From Isoperla grammatica (taxonomy: Eukaryota > Arthropoda > Insecta > Plecoptera > Perlodidae), in assembly GCA_945910005.1 (NCBI GenBank), contig OX246749.1, positions 18,571,809-18,635,808 of the forward strand: a DNA stretch of 64,000 nt, written 5' to 3'. Shown piece after piece: positions 1 through 11,946 of this stretch; the stretch's first letter is position 1, and each line of letters opens with the position of its first letter. Made by a program: the position numbers and the translations under genes. The notes beneath the pieces are model-generated. The model had not been told where the DNA came from. It saw nothing but the letters and a program-made list of their open reading frames with translations, and made no database searches.

Positions 1-74
1 GCCCTACCAGAAGCATACGCTTCCGCCGGCATAGCTCTCGGGATCAACAAAGCACGCAAACCTGCCCACCACGA
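1..74 (+). repeat. Truncated SINE tail
   Basis: The first 74 bases match the 3' tail of the SINE family seen complete at 6695-7075 and 7089-7468, beginning at the CCTACCAGAAGC segment and ending in CCCACCACGAT. The left part lies outside the window. After it the sequence becomes unique. Confidence 0.7.
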
Positions 75-147
75 TTAGTTAGCAATCCTTGGTAAGGAAT
101 AATATAGACGATACAAACAAATAGCATAAAATGCGTTGGTAACTCAC

Positions 148-321
148 GAGCATATCTTGAGACAGATCTTCAAGCAGAGTCATGTTGGCGTTGAACACTT
201 TACACGTGAAGCAGCTTCGATTGAATCTCTCGATCCGGGCATAGTTGACGACGACAATGTCACTGCCGTGTACTTCCACCCCCTCGAAGACGACCTCGTA
301 GGAGCGCTTGGCGTCCCATTC
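148..321 (-). CDS. Isolated internal host exon, 58 codons
   Basis: On the minus strand a good acceptor (CTTGCAG at 322-328) and donor (CTC followed by GTGAGT at 142-147) enclose exactly 174 bases, open in one frame with phase 0 at both ends. The peptide reads EWDAKRSYEVVFEGVEV at the start and contains an ARIERFNRS segment. That segment resembles, in my judgement only, arthropod secreted proteins of the DUF1091 type; I would not assign a function. No neighbouring exon is visible: satellite lies to the right and a SINE tail to the left, so it may be a fragment carried into the repeat array or part of a gene running off the left edge. Confidence 0.45.
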
Positions 322-339
322 CTGCAAGTGACGTCACTA

Positions 340-645
340 GATAGATATTTGGGCTTAACGTCTCATATTTTTGCAACGAGGCTAATCGAGACAATAAGTG
401 GGTGATATATGAAGATTAACTAGGGGGGTGTTTGGAGGAAAGGGTCAAGTAGGAGGGCGGGGAAGAAAAGGGAAGGGGAGGAAACGGGAGAGGGAGGATG
501 TGGAATGCATTTCGTCTGACCTCCTCCTCGACCTGTCCGGCTAGGGTGACCCTACCAGAAGCATACGCTTCCGCCGGCATGGCTCTCGGGATCAACAAAG
601 CACGCAAACCTGCCCACCACGATAAGGTAGCAGTCCCTGGGGAGG
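340..645 (+). repeat. Diverged SINE copy at edge of satellite
   Basis: Shows the GGGCTTAACGTCTCATATTT head and the CCTACCAGAAGC...CCCACCACGATAAGG tail of the family at 6695-7468, with a degraded purine-rich middle. It is bounded on both sides by satellite sequence containing TGACGTCA. Confidence 0.65.
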
Positions 646-3600
646 GTGACGTCACTCGGAGTACCACATCGTGTTACTTACAGCCTGCGATATAGCGCTC
701 ACAGTAGCGCCAGCCAGTGACGTCACTAAGAGTACCACATCGTGTTACTTACAGCCTGCGATATAGCGCTCACAGTAGCGCCAGCCAGTGACGTCACTAA
801 GAGTACCACATCGTGTTACTTACAGCCTGCGATATAGCGCTCACAGTAGCGCCAGCTAGTGACGTCACTAAGAGTACCACATCGTGTTACTTACAGCCTG
901 CGATATAGCGCTCACAGTAGCGCCAGCTAGTGACGTCACTAGGAGTACCACATCGTGTTACTTACAGCCTGCGATACAGCGCTCACAGTAGCGCCAGCCA
1001 GTGACGTCACTAAGAGTACCACATCGTGTTACTTACAGCCTGCGATACAGCGCTCACAGTAGCGCCAGCTAGTGACGTCACTAGGAGTACCACATCGTGT
1101 TACTTACAGCCTGCGATACAGCGCACACAGTAGCGCCAGCCAGTGACGTCACTAGGAGTACCACATCGTGTTACTTACAGCCTGCGATACAGCGCTCACA
1201 GTAGCGCCAGCCAGTGACGTCACTAAGAGTACCACATCGTGTTACTTACAGCCTGCGATACAGCGCTCACAGTAGCGCCAGCCAGTAACGTCACTAAGAG
1301 TACCACATCGTGTTACTTACAGCCTGCAATACAGCGCTCACAGTAGCGCCAGCCAGTGACGTCACTAGGAGTACCACATCGTGTTACTTACAGCCTGCGA
1401 TACAGCGCTCACAGTAGCGCCAGCCAGTGACGTCACTAGGAGTACCACAGCGCCACATCGTGCTACTTACAGCCTGCGATACAGCGCTCACAGTAGCGCC
1501 AGCTAGTGACGTCACAAGGAGTACCACATCGTGTTACTTACAGCCTGCGATACAGCGCTCACAGTAGCGCCAGCTAGTGACGTCACTAGGAGTACCACAT
1601 CGTGTTACTTACAGCCTGCGATACAGCGCTCACAGTAGCGCCAGCCAGTGACGTCACTAAGAGTACCACATCGTGTTACTTACAGCCTGCGATACAGCGC
1701 TCACAGTAGCGCCAGCTAGTGACGTCACTAGGAGTACCACATCGTGTTACTTACAGCCTGCGATACAGCGCACACAGTAGCGCCAGCCAGTGACGTCACT
1801 AGGAGTACCACATCGTGTTACTTACAGCCTGCGATACAGCGCTCACAGTAGCGCCAGCCAGTGACGTCACTAAGAGTACCACATCGTGTTACTTACAGCC
1901 TGCGATACAGCGCTCACAGTAGCGCCAGCCAGTGACGTCACTAAGAGTACCACATCGTGTTACTTACAGCCTGCAATACAGCGCTCACAGTAGCGCCAGC
2001 CAGTGACGTCACTAGGAGTACTTACTTACAGCCTGCGATACAGCGCTCACAGTAGCGCCAGCCAGTGACGTCACTAGGAGTACCACATCGTGTTACTTAC
2101 AGCCTGCGATACAGCGCTCACAGTAGCGCCAGCCAGTGACGTCACTAGGAGTACCACATCGTGTTACTTACAGCCTGCGATACAGCGCTCACAGTAGCGC
2201 CAGCCAGTGACGTCACCAGGAGTACCACATCGTGTTACTTACAGCCTGCGATACAGCGCTCACAGCAGCACCAGCCAGTGACGTCACTAGGAGTACCACA
2301 GCGCCACATCGTGTTACTTACAGCCTGCGATACAGCGCTCACAGTAGCGCCAGCCAGTGACGTCACTAGGAGTACCACAGCGCCACATCGTGCTACTTAC
2401 AGCCTGCGATACAGCGCTCACAGTAGCGCCAGCTAGTGACGTCACAAGGAGTACCACATCGTGCTACTTACAGCCTGCGATACAGCGCTCACAGTAGCGG
2501 CAGCCAGTGACGTCACCAGGAGTACCACATCGTGTTACTTACAGCCTGCGATACAGCGCTCACAGTAGCGCCAGCCAGTGACGTCACTAGGAGTACCACA
2601 GCGCCACATCGTGTTACTTACAGCCTGCGATACAGCGCTCACAGAAGCGCCAGCCAGTGACGTCACTAGGAGTACCACATCGTGTTACTTACAGCCTGCG
2701 ATACAGCGCTCACAGTAGCGCCAGCCAGTGACGTCACTAGGAGTACCACATCGTGTTACTTACAGCCTGCGATACAGCGCGCACAGTAGCGCCAGCCAGT
2801 GACGTCACCAGGAGTACCACATCGTGTTACTTACAGCCTGCGATACAGCGCTCACAGTAGCGCCAGCCAGTGACGTCACTAGGAGTACCCCATCGTGTTA
2901 CTTACAGCCTGCGATACAGCGCTGACAGTAGCGCCAGCCAGTGACGTCACTAGGAGTACCACATCGTGTTACTTACAGCCTGCGATACAGCGCTCACAGT
3001 AGCGGCAGCCAGTGACGTCACTAAGAGTACCACATCGTGTTACTTACAGCCTGCGATACAGCGCTCACAGTAGCGCCAGCCAGTGACGTCACAAGGAGTA
3101 CCACATCGTGCTACTTACAGCCTGCGATACAGCGCTCACAGTAGCGCCAGCCAGTGACGTCACCAGGAGTACCACATCGTGTTACTTACAGCCTGCGATA
3201 CAGCGCTCACAGTAGCGCCAGCCAGTGACGTCACTAAGAGTACCACATCGTGTTACTTACAGCCTGCGATACAGCGCTCACAGTAGCGGCAGCCAGTGAC
3301 GTCACCAGGAGTACCACATCGTGTTACTTACAGCCTGCGATACAGCGCTCACAGTAGCGCCTGCCAGTGACGTCACTAAGAGTACCACATCGTGTTACTT
3401 ACAGCCTGCGATACAGCGCTCACAGTAGCGGCAGCCAGTGACGTCACTAAGAGTACCACATCGTGTTACTTACAGCCTGCGATACAGCGCTCACAGTAGC
3501 GGCAGCCAGTGACGTCACCAGGAGTACCACATCGTGTTACTTACAGCCTGCGATACAGCGCACACAGTAGCGCCAGCCAGTGACGTCACTAGGAGTACCA

Positions 3601-6600
3601 CATCGTGTTACTTACAGCCTGCGATACAGCGCTCACAGTAGCGCCAGCCAGTGACGTCACTAGGAGTACCACATCGTGTTACTTACAGCCTGCGATACAG
3701 CGCTCACAGTAGCACCAGCCAGTGATGTCACTAGGAGTACCACATCGTGTTACTTACAGCCTGCGATACAGCGCTCACAGTAGCGGCAGCCAGTGACGTC
3801 ACCAGGAGTACCACATCGTGTTACTTACAGCCTGCGATACAGCGCTCACAGTAGCACCAGCCAGTGATGTCACTAGGAGTACCACAGCGCCACATCGTGT
3901 TACTTACAGCCTGCGATACAGCGCTCACAGAAGCGCCAGCCAGTGACGTCACTAGGAGTACCACATCGTGTTACTTACAGCCTGCGATACAGCGCTCACA
4001 GTAGCACCAGCCAGTGATGTCACTAGGAGTACCACAGCACCACATCGTGTGACTTACAGCCTGCGACACAGCGCTCACAGTAGCGCCAGCCAGTGACGTC
4101 ACTAGGAGTACCACAGCGCCACATCGTCCTACTTACAGCCTGCGATACAGCGCTCACAGTAGCGCCAGCCAGTGACGTCACTAGGAGTACCACAGCGCCA
4201 CATCGTGCTACTTACAGCCTGCGATACAGCGCTCACAGTAGCGCAAGCCAGTGACGTCACTAGGAGTACCACAGCGCCACATCGTGCTACTTACAGCCTG
4301 CGATACAGCGCTCACAGTAGCTCCTGCCAGTGACGTCACTAGGAGTACCACAGCGCCACATCGTGCTACTTACAGCCTGCGATACAGCGCTCACAGTAGC
4401 GCCTGCCAGTGACGTCACTAGGAGTACCACAGCGCCACACTGTGTTACATACAGCCTGCGATACAGCGCTCACAGTAGCGCCAGCCAGTGACGTCACTAG
4501 GAGTACCACAGCGCCACATCGTGTTACTTACAGCCTGCGATACAGCGCTCACAGTAGCGCCAGCCAGTGACGTCACTAGGAGTACCACAGCGCCACATCG
4601 TGCTACTTACAGCCTGCGATACAGCGCTCACAGTAGCGCCTGCCAGTGACGTCACTAGGAGTACCACAGCGCCACATCGTGCTACTTACAGCCTGCGATA
4701 CAGCGCTCACAGTAGCGCCTGCCAGTGACGTCACTAGGAGTACCACAGCGCCACACTGTGTTACATACAGCCTGCGATACAGCGCTCACAGTAGCGCCAG
4801 CCAGTGACGTCACTAGGAGTACCACAGCGCCACATCGTGTTACTTACAGCCTGCGATACAGCGCTCACAGTAGCGCCTGCCAGTGACGTCACTAGGAGTA
4901 CCACAGCGCCACACTGTGTTACATACAGCCTGCGATGCAGCGCTCACAGTAGCGCCAGCCAGTGACGTCACTAGGAGTACCACAGCGCCACATCGTGTTA
5001 CTTACAGCCTGCGATACAGCGCTCACAGTAGCGCCAGCCAGTGACGTCACTAGGAGTACCACAGCGCCACATCGTGTTACTTACAGCCTGCGATACAGCG
5101 CTCACAGTAGCGCCAGCCAGTGACGTCACTAGGAATACCACAGCGCCACATCGTGTTACTTACAGCCTGCGATACAGCGCTCACAGTAGCGCCACCCAGT
5201 GACGTCACTAGGAGTACCACAGCGCCACATCGTGTTACTTACAGCCTGCGATACAGCGCTCACAGTAGCGCCACCCAGTGACGTCACTAGGAGTACCACA
5301 GCGCCACATCGTGTTACTAACAGCCTGCGATACAGCGCTCACAGTAGCGCCAGCCAGTGACGTCACTAGGAGTACCACAGCGCCACATCGTGTTACTTAC
5401 AGCCTGCGATACAGCGCTCACAGTTGCGCCAGCTAGTGACGTCACTAGGAGTACCACAGCGCCACATCGTGTACTTACAGCCTGCGATACAGCGCTCACA
5501 GTTGCGCCAGCTAGTGACGTCACTAGGAGTACCACAGCGCCACATCGTGTACTTACAGCCTGCGATACAGCGCTCACAGTAGCGCCAGCCAGTGACGTCA
5601 CTAGGAGTACCACAGCGCCACATCATGTTACTAACAGCCTGCGATACAGCGCTCACAGTAGCGCCAGCCAGTGACGTCACTAGGAGTACCACATCGTGTG
5701 ACTTATAACCTGCGATACAGCGCTCACAGTAGCGCCAGCCAGTGACGTCACTAGGAGTACCACAGCGCCACATCGTGTTACTTACAGCCTGCGATACAGC
5801 GCTCACAGTAGCGCCAACCAGTGACGTCACTAGGAGTACCACAGCGCCACACCGTGTTACTTACAGCCTGCGATGCAGCGCTCACAGTAGCTCCAGCGCT
5901 CACAGTAGCTCCAGCCAGTGATATCACTAGGAGTACCACAGCGCCACATCGTGTTACTTACGGACTGCGATGCAGCGCTCACAGTAGCGCCAGCCAGTGA
6001 CGTCACTAGGAGTACCACAGCGCCACATCGTGTTACAGCCTGCGATACAGCGCTCACAGTAGCGCCAGCCAGTGACGTCACTAGGAGTACCCCATCGTGT
6101 TACTAACAGCCTGCGATACAGCGCTCACAGTAGCGCCAGCCAGTGACGTCACTAGGAGTACCACAGCGCCACATCGTGTTACTTACAGTCTGCGATACAG
6201 CGCTCACAGTAGCGCCAGCCAGTGACGTCACTAGGAGTACCACAGCGCCACATCGTGTTACTTACAGTCTGCGATACAGCACTCACAGTAGCGCCAGCCA
6301 GTGACGTCACTAGGAGTACCACAGCACCACATCGTGTTACTTACAGCCTGCGATACAACGCTCACAGTAGCGCCAGCCAGTGACGTCACTAGGAGTACCA
6401 CAGCGCCACATCGTGTTACTTACAGTCTGCGATACAGCACTCACAGTAGCGCCAGCCAGTGACGTCACTAGGAGTACCACATCGTGTAACTTACAGCCTG
6501 CGATACAACGCTCACAGTAGCGCCAGCCAGTGACGTCACTAGGAGTACCACAGCGCCACATCGTGTTACTTACAGTCTGCGATACAGCACTCACAGTAGC

Positions 6601-6694
6601 GCCAGCCAGTGACGTCACTAGGAGTACCACATCGTGTTACTTACAGTCTGCGATACAGCACTCACAGTAGCGCCAGCCAGTGACGTCACTAGGA
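646..6694. repeat. Satellite array, 71- and 80-bp units
   Basis: Head-to-tail repeats of a unit that reads roughly TACCACATCGTGTTACTTAC, then AGCCTGCGATACAGCGCTCA, then CAGTAGCGCCAGCCAGTGACGTCACTAGGAG. The basic period is 71 bp; a longer form adds AGCGCCACA after TACCAC, giving about 80 bp. The short form dominates to about 3900 and the long form dominates afterwards, so the array has sub-domains. Nearly every unit carries the self-complementary GTGACGTCAC. Open frames across it are translations of the repeat, not genes. Confidence 0.95.
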
Positions 6695-7075
6695 TGATTG
6701 ATTGATTAATGGGGCTTAACGTCTCATATTTATGCAACGATGGCTAATCAAGACGATGAGCGGGTGATAATGAAGATGAGAAAGGTGATAATGAATAATA
6801 AAGCAACATCCGAATCAGATCCATTGTACGTCGCGTGAGTCGTCATACGGGAGTCCAGCAAGGGAGGGCAGGGCCAAGTGGGAGGAGAAATATTCAATGG
6901 GACAGTGGGGGGGAAAGGGGATTGGGGTGTGGACTGCACTTCGTCTGACTTCTCCTCCTCGACCAGTCCGGCTTGGGTGGCCCTACCAGAAGCATACGCT
7001 TCCGCCGGCATAGCTCTCGGGATCAACAAAGCACGCAAACCTGCCCACCACGATAAGGTGGCAGTCCCTGGGCAG
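6695..7075 (+). repeat. SINE copy 1 inside satellite
   Basis: A 381-bp element starting TGATTGATTGATTAATGGGG and ending GGCAGTCCCTGGGCAG. It is flanked on each side by GACGTCACTAGGA (6682-6694 and 7076-7088), which is also part of every satellite unit. It has no coding capacity; the reading frames it contributes are shadows. Confidence 0.8.
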
Positions 7076-7088
7076 GACGTCACTAGGA

Positions 7089-7468
7089 GATTGATTGATT
7101 AATGGGGCTTAACGTCTCATATTTATGCAACGATGGCTAATGAGACGATGAGCGGGTGATAATGAAGATGAGAAAGATGATAATGAAGAATAAAGCCACA
7201 TCCGAATCAGATCCATTGTACGTCGCGTGAGTCGTCATACGGGAGTCCAGCAAGGGAGGGCAGGGCCAAGTGGGAGGAGAATTATTCAATGGGACAGTGG
7301 GGGGGAAAGGGGATTAGGGTGTGGACTGCACTTCGTCTGACTTCTCCTCCTCGACCAGTCCGGCTTGGGTGGCCCTACCAGAAGCATACGCTTCCGCCGG
7401 CATAGCTCTCGGGATCAACAAAGCACGCAAACCTGCCCACCACGATAAGGTGGCAGTCCCTGGGCAGG
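7089..7468 (+). repeat. SINE copy 2 inside satellite
   Basis: A 380-bp near-identical copy of the preceding SINE, in the same orientation, separated from it by a single GACGTCACTAGGA and followed by another at 7469-7481. The pair looks like a tandem duplication or two insertions at the same satellite motif. Confidence 0.8.
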
Positions 7469-9690
7469 GACGTCACTAGGAGTACCACATCGTGTTACTA
7501 ACAGCCTGCGATACAGCGCTCACAGTAGCGCCAGCCAGTGACGTCACTAGGAGTACCACATCGTGTTACTAACAGCCTGCGATACAGCGCTCACAGTAGC
7601 GCCAGCCAGTGACGTCACTAGGAGTACCACAGCGCCACATCGTGTTACTTACAGCCTGCGATACAGCGCTCACAGTAGCGCCAGCCAGTGACGTCACTAG
7701 GAGTACCACAGCGCCACATCGTGTTACTTACAGCCTGCGATACAGCGCTCACAGTAGCGCCAGCCAGTGACGTCACTAGGAGTACCACAGCGCCACATCG
7801 TGTTACTTACAGCCTGAGATAAAGCGCTCACAGTAGCGCCAGCCAGTGACGTCACTAGGAGTACCACATCGTGTTACTTACAGCGTGCGACACAGCGCTC
7901 ACAGTAGCGCCAGCCAGTGACGTCACTAGGAGTAACACAGCGCCACATCGTGTTACTTACAGCCTTCGATACAGCGCTCACAGTAGTGCCAGCCAGTGAC
8001 GTCACTAGGAGTACCACAGCGCCACATCGTGTTACTTACAGCCTGCGATACAGCGCTCACAGTAGCGCCAGCCAGTGACGTCACTAGGAGTACCACATCG
8101 TGTTACTTACAGCCTGCGATACAGCGCTCACAGTAGCGCCAGCCAGTGACGTCACTAGGAGTACCACAGCGCCACATCGTGTTACTTACAGCCCGCGATA
8201 CAGCGCTCACAGTAGCGCCAGCCAGTGACGTCACTAGGAGTACCACATCGTGTTACTTACAGCCTGCGACACAGCGCTCACAGTAGCGCCAGCCAGTGAC
8301 GTCACTAGGAGTAACACAGCGCCACATCGTGTTACTTACAGCCTGCGATACAGCGCTCACAGTAGTGCCAGCCAGTGACGTCACTAGGAGTACCACAGTA
8401 CCACATCGTGTTACTTACAGCGTGCGACACAGCGCTCACAGTAGCGCCAGCCAGTGACGTCACTAGGAGTAACACAGCGCCACATCGTGTTACTTACAGC
8501 CTGAGATAAAGCGCTCACAGTAGCGCCAGCCAGTGACGTCACTAGGAGTACCACATCGTGTTACTTACAGCGTGCGACACAGCGCTCACAGTAGCGCCAG
8601 CCAGTTACGTCACTAGGAGTAACACAGCGCCACATCGTGTTACTTACAGCCTGCGATACAGCGCTCACAGTAGCGCCAGCTAGTGACGTCACTAGGAGTA
8701 CCACAGCGCCACATCGTGTTACTAACAGCCTGCGATACAGCGCTCACAGTAGCGCCAGCCAGTGACGTCACTAGGAGTACCACAGCGCCACATCGTGTTA
8801 CTTACAGCCTGCGATACAGCGCTCACAGTAGCGCCAGCTAGTGACGTCACTAGGAGTACCACAGCGCCACATCGTGTTACTTACAGCCTGCGATACAGCG
8901 CTCACAGTAGCGCCAGCTAGTGACGTCACTAGGAGTACCACAGCGCCACATCGTGTTACTAACAGCCTGCGATACAGCGCTCACAGTAGCGCCAGCTAGT
9001 GACGTCACTGGGAGTACCAACAGCGCCACATCGTGTTGCTTACAGCCTGCGATACAGCGCTCACAGTAGCGCCAGCTAGTGACGTCACTAGGAGTACCAC
9101 AGCGCCACATCGTGTTACTTACAGCCTGCGACACAGCGCTCACAGTAGCGCCAGCCAGTGACGTCACTAGGAGTACCACATCGTGTTACTTACAGCCTGC
9201 GATACAGCGCTCACAGTAGCACTAGTTAGTGACGTCACTAGGAGTACCACATCGTGTTACTTACAGCCTGCGATACAGCGCTCACAGTAGCGCCAGCCAG
9301 TGACGTCACTAGGAGTACCACATCGTGTTACTTACAGCCTGCGATACAGCGCTCACAGTAGCGCCAGCTAGTGACGTCACTAGGAGTACCACATCGTGTT
9401 ACTTACAGCCTGCGATACAGCGCTCACAGTAGCGCCAGCCAGTGACGTCACTAGGAGTACCACATCGTGTTACTTACAGCCTCCGATACAGCGCACACAG
9501 TAGCACCAGTATGTGACGTCACTAGGAGTACCACATTGTGTTACTTACAGCCTGCGATACAGCTGGTCCGATGGCAGAGACGCCAGCCAGTGACGTCACT
9601 AGGAGTACCACATCGTGTTACTTACAGCCTGCGATACAGCTGGTCCGACGGCAGAGACGCCAGCCAGTGACGTCACTAGGAGTACCAGGT
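7469..9690. repeat. Satellite array, second block
   Basis: Continuation of the 71/80-bp satellite, with more variants (GTGCGACACAGC, GTAACACAGC). The last two units (about 9530-9690) replace GCTCACAGTAGC by GGTCCGA(T/C)GGCAGAGAC, a distinct edge variant. Confidence 0.95.
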
Positions 9691-9960
9691 AGACGCTATG
9701 CCTCATCTTGTTACGAGCCTGGCCGCATCCCAAGCTGTCGTGTATATATATATACTTGTTGCATGTGTGGGCGCCACAAATATGGCGGCTGACCTTGAGG
9801 TGAACTGCTGTGACCCCGTCTCATAATGCGGCTATAATAGCAGTGAACTACAACCCGGATATCAGATGTAGAACATGCTTTTTATTGTGTTTTGATTCAA
9901 ATATCTATTTCGGAATGTGTTTGTTATTATGACAATGTCCCACTGTCCGGTAATCTGTCG
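9691..9960. other. Unique spacer without gene
   Basis: After the satellite there are about 270 bp of single-copy sequence with a short TA run near 9740. I see no coding exon, RNA gene or repeat here. Confidence 0.5.
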
Positions 9961-9963
9961 AGC

Positions 9964-10365
9964 ACAGTAGTAATAGATGTCGGCTTTCATTGTCTAGTTG
10001 TACGATAGCTGCATTGTTAGATGTGTTGTTCAAGCAGATGAAAACTACCCTCACACAAAGGGACAATAGATCTCGGCTTTCATTGTCAAGTTGTACGATT
10101 GCTGCATTATTATGTGTGTTGTTCATGCCAGATAGTAACTACCCTCACACAATGGGACAATAGATCTCGGCTTTCATTGTCTAATTGTACGATGGCTGTA
10201 TTATTATATGTGTTGTTCAAGCCAGATGAAAACTACCCTCACACAAAGGGACAATAGATCGCGGCTTTCATTGTCTAGTTGCACAATAGCTGCATTATTA
10301 TATGTGTTGTTCAAGCCAGATGAAAACTACCCTCACCCAAAGGGACAATAGATCTCGGCTTTCAT
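9964..10365. repeat. Minisatellite, ~91-bp unit
   Basis: Four and a fraction direct copies of a unit containing CGGCTTTCATTGTCTAGTTG, TGTGTTGTTCAAGCCAGATG and CTACCCTCACACAAAGGGAC, ending in a partial copy just downstream of the stop codon of the protease gene. It lies in what would be the 3' flank of that gene. Confidence 0.9.
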
Positions 10366-10373
10366 CATCGGCT

Positions 10374-10932
10374 TTAAAGTTTGAAGGAAATCACCGCCAA
10401 ATACATTTCCTTGCCGCGCGCGTCTCGGAGGCGAGGCGAGAAGTTGCGTTCAACTTCACCTCTAGGCTGTGACCTCGCCCCCGATATGAACGACATAATC
10501 CAGTCGTTGTAATAGTCAATGGCCGTGATCACGACACTGTTGCCATCCTGGGTCTCGCAGAAGACGCCCGATCTAGAGGTGGACGCGTTCAACTGCGCGG
10601 GCCCGTTGACCAGACCGACCAGCGCCATCTTGTTGTGGCGGGTGACGCAGACGAGCGGTGAGCCCGAGTCGTTGAAGCAGTGTTGCCCCTTGGGAGTGAT
10701 CGCGCACAGCTCGCCGGGCGTCCAGGGGTAGGCGGGGCTGGCGGCAACGCAGTGTGCGCGGTTGCCAGGTCGCAGCGTGAGACATGAACGCTCGAAGTGA
10801 TGCGCGCGCAGCCGGTATCCCACGGCCATACAACGCAGCCCCATACGGGACAGACCCACAGTGTTGACCCTCGCGTCCAAGTCGAACGGGCGCCTCACCT
10901 TGAGGAGGGCGAGGTCGTACTTGAAGGGCGTC
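10374..10932 (-). CDS. Trypsin-like serine protease, 3' part of last exon
   Basis: This is the C-terminal half of a chymotrypsin-fold (S1) protease. The minus-strand frame contains KYDLALLKV, the segment with the catalytic Asp of the triad, and later NDSGSPLVC around the catalytic Ser (family consensus GDSGGP, so two flanking residues differ), followed by LVGLVNG. The stop is at 10374. The frame runs without break into the left end of the Polinton at 10933 and resumes beyond the element at 32526. After allowing for one copy of the 6-bp duplication the frame is preserved, so the two halves are one exon split by insertion. The His of the triad would lie in an upstream exon that I do not see. 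The product is presumably secreted; whether it was an active enzyme is unknown. Confidence 0.85.
10927..10932. repeat. Polinton target-site duplication, left
   Basis: GGCGTC directly before the left terminus AGTAGGTATG. The identical hexamer follows the right terminus at 32521-32526. A 6-bp duplication is the known signature of Polinton integrase. Confidence 0.93.
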
Positions 10933-11309
10933 AGTAGGTATGTTGTAGGGTGCCTAGACTACCACTAATTAGTTCTGGCGCCAGTGTCTGACAGTGACAT
11001 GTGTGTGCACGTGCACTTGTGTGAACACCTGCATCCATTATCGGAGGGTGCGTGGGAAATGGGGGTGGGGGGTGATGCATTTAATATTTTAAGGGACGTA
11101 AAAGGATTTTTTTGTGTGAATGCCTGCGTTAACTATCGTAGGGTGCGTGGGAAGATGGGGTGATACGTTTAAGATTTTTAATGGGAGCCATTAGTGTGTG
11201 TACTTTTGACTTGATGGGGTCTCAAGACAAAAAATGTCGATGCGTGGGAAACAGGAGTCGTCTCCCGCATAACGCGAAGGGATCGTAATACACTGCAGGT
11301 GGTGGGGGT
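10933..11309 (+). repeat. Polinton left terminal inverted repeat
   Basis: About 377 bp matching, in reverse complement, the right end of the element. It contains the motif GGGTGCGTGGGAA several times and one copy of a ~180-bp subunit that is present three times in the right repeat. Similarity ends near the run GGTGGTGGGGGT. Confidence 0.85.
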
Positions 11310-11379
11310 GGCGGCATTTATGTGTTGTGACCAGGCTTCCTCAAAACGTCTAACAGCTATTCAAGAAAATCATTTCATC

Positions 11380-11779
11380 ATGAGCGATACACGGAGTATC
11401 AGTTCGTTGTCAACTGTACGTTGGGAGGGAGAGAATGTGAGTATAACAAAAACTATTATTTTCAATGAGGTACTTTCCTTTATCGCTTTATTATAATCAT
11501 TATCGTGTTTACAGCTCGCGAGTGAAACAGCGAGTACGAGCTCGGATTCAACCGTGCGTTGGGGACCGTCGGACGTGAGTATAACCCAACAAGTAATTTA
11601 GTAACGCAAATTATTGGTTGCGTTAATTACATTATATGTGTTTATAGGAAGTGAATTCGCCAACACCCTCTCAACGTGAAGAGGGTTTCGACGTCCGACG
11701 CTGGCTGGAAGGGAGTGAGGACAATGGGGACGACGACATGAGAGGGAAGAGGGTGAGGAGGAGGAGGAAATGGGACTAG
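11380..11779 (+). CDS. Predicted three-exon Polinton gene, 82 aa, unknown
   Basis: Read as exon 11380-11436, intron 11437-11514 (GTGAGT...ACAG), exon 11515-11574, intron 11575-11647 (GTGAGT...ATAG) and exon 11648-11779. All junctions are phase 0 and the joined frame stays open for 82 residues. Exons 1 and 2 end in the same way: S-T-V-R-W, a few residues, then GTGAGTATAAC at the donor, so the second looks like a duplicate of the first. The third exon is acidic, then basic at the end (several Arg/Lys). I recognise no domain. Prediction rests on splice signals and frame only; no transcript evidence. It is the leftmost gene, running away from the left terminus. Confidence 0.5.
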
Positions 11780-11946
11780 GAAGAGAAGACCTGTCGGAGG
11801 AGACGATAGGCGAGTTAGAAAGGCTATCGAGGGATTTAACTACCCTGTTAAGGGAGAGTTATATGCAGGCCGAGATGGCCGCAGAGGGAGGTGTACCGGT
11901 GGCGCAGATTGCGCGTAATTATATTTGCGCGCGTTTGGGGCTGTGA
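11770..11946 (+). CDS. Small acidic-start ORF, 58 aa, unknown
   Basis: Starts at ATG within GAGGAAATGGGA, overlapping the end of the preceding gene in another frame, and ends at TGA 11944-11946. The peptide is rich in Glu and Leu with a plausible amphipathic helix (DLSEETIGELERLSRDLTTL). The frame is open upstream through an acidic run (EGEEEEE), so this may instead be the true C-terminus of the three-exon gene reached by alternative splicing or after a frameshift. No family recognised. Confidence 0.35.
   Translation: MGLGREDLSEETIGELERLSRDLTTLLRESYMQAEMAAEGGVPVAQIARNYICARLGL

Noticed and set aside
2161..9179. Open frames of up to 149 codons across the satellite
   Set aside because: They repeat the same 24-27 residue translation of the satellite unit on both strands and have no independent coding signal.
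646..9690. Possible CRISPR array
   Set aside because: The whole 71/80-bp unit is repeated, with no unique spacers between conserved repeats, and the DNA is eukaryotic.
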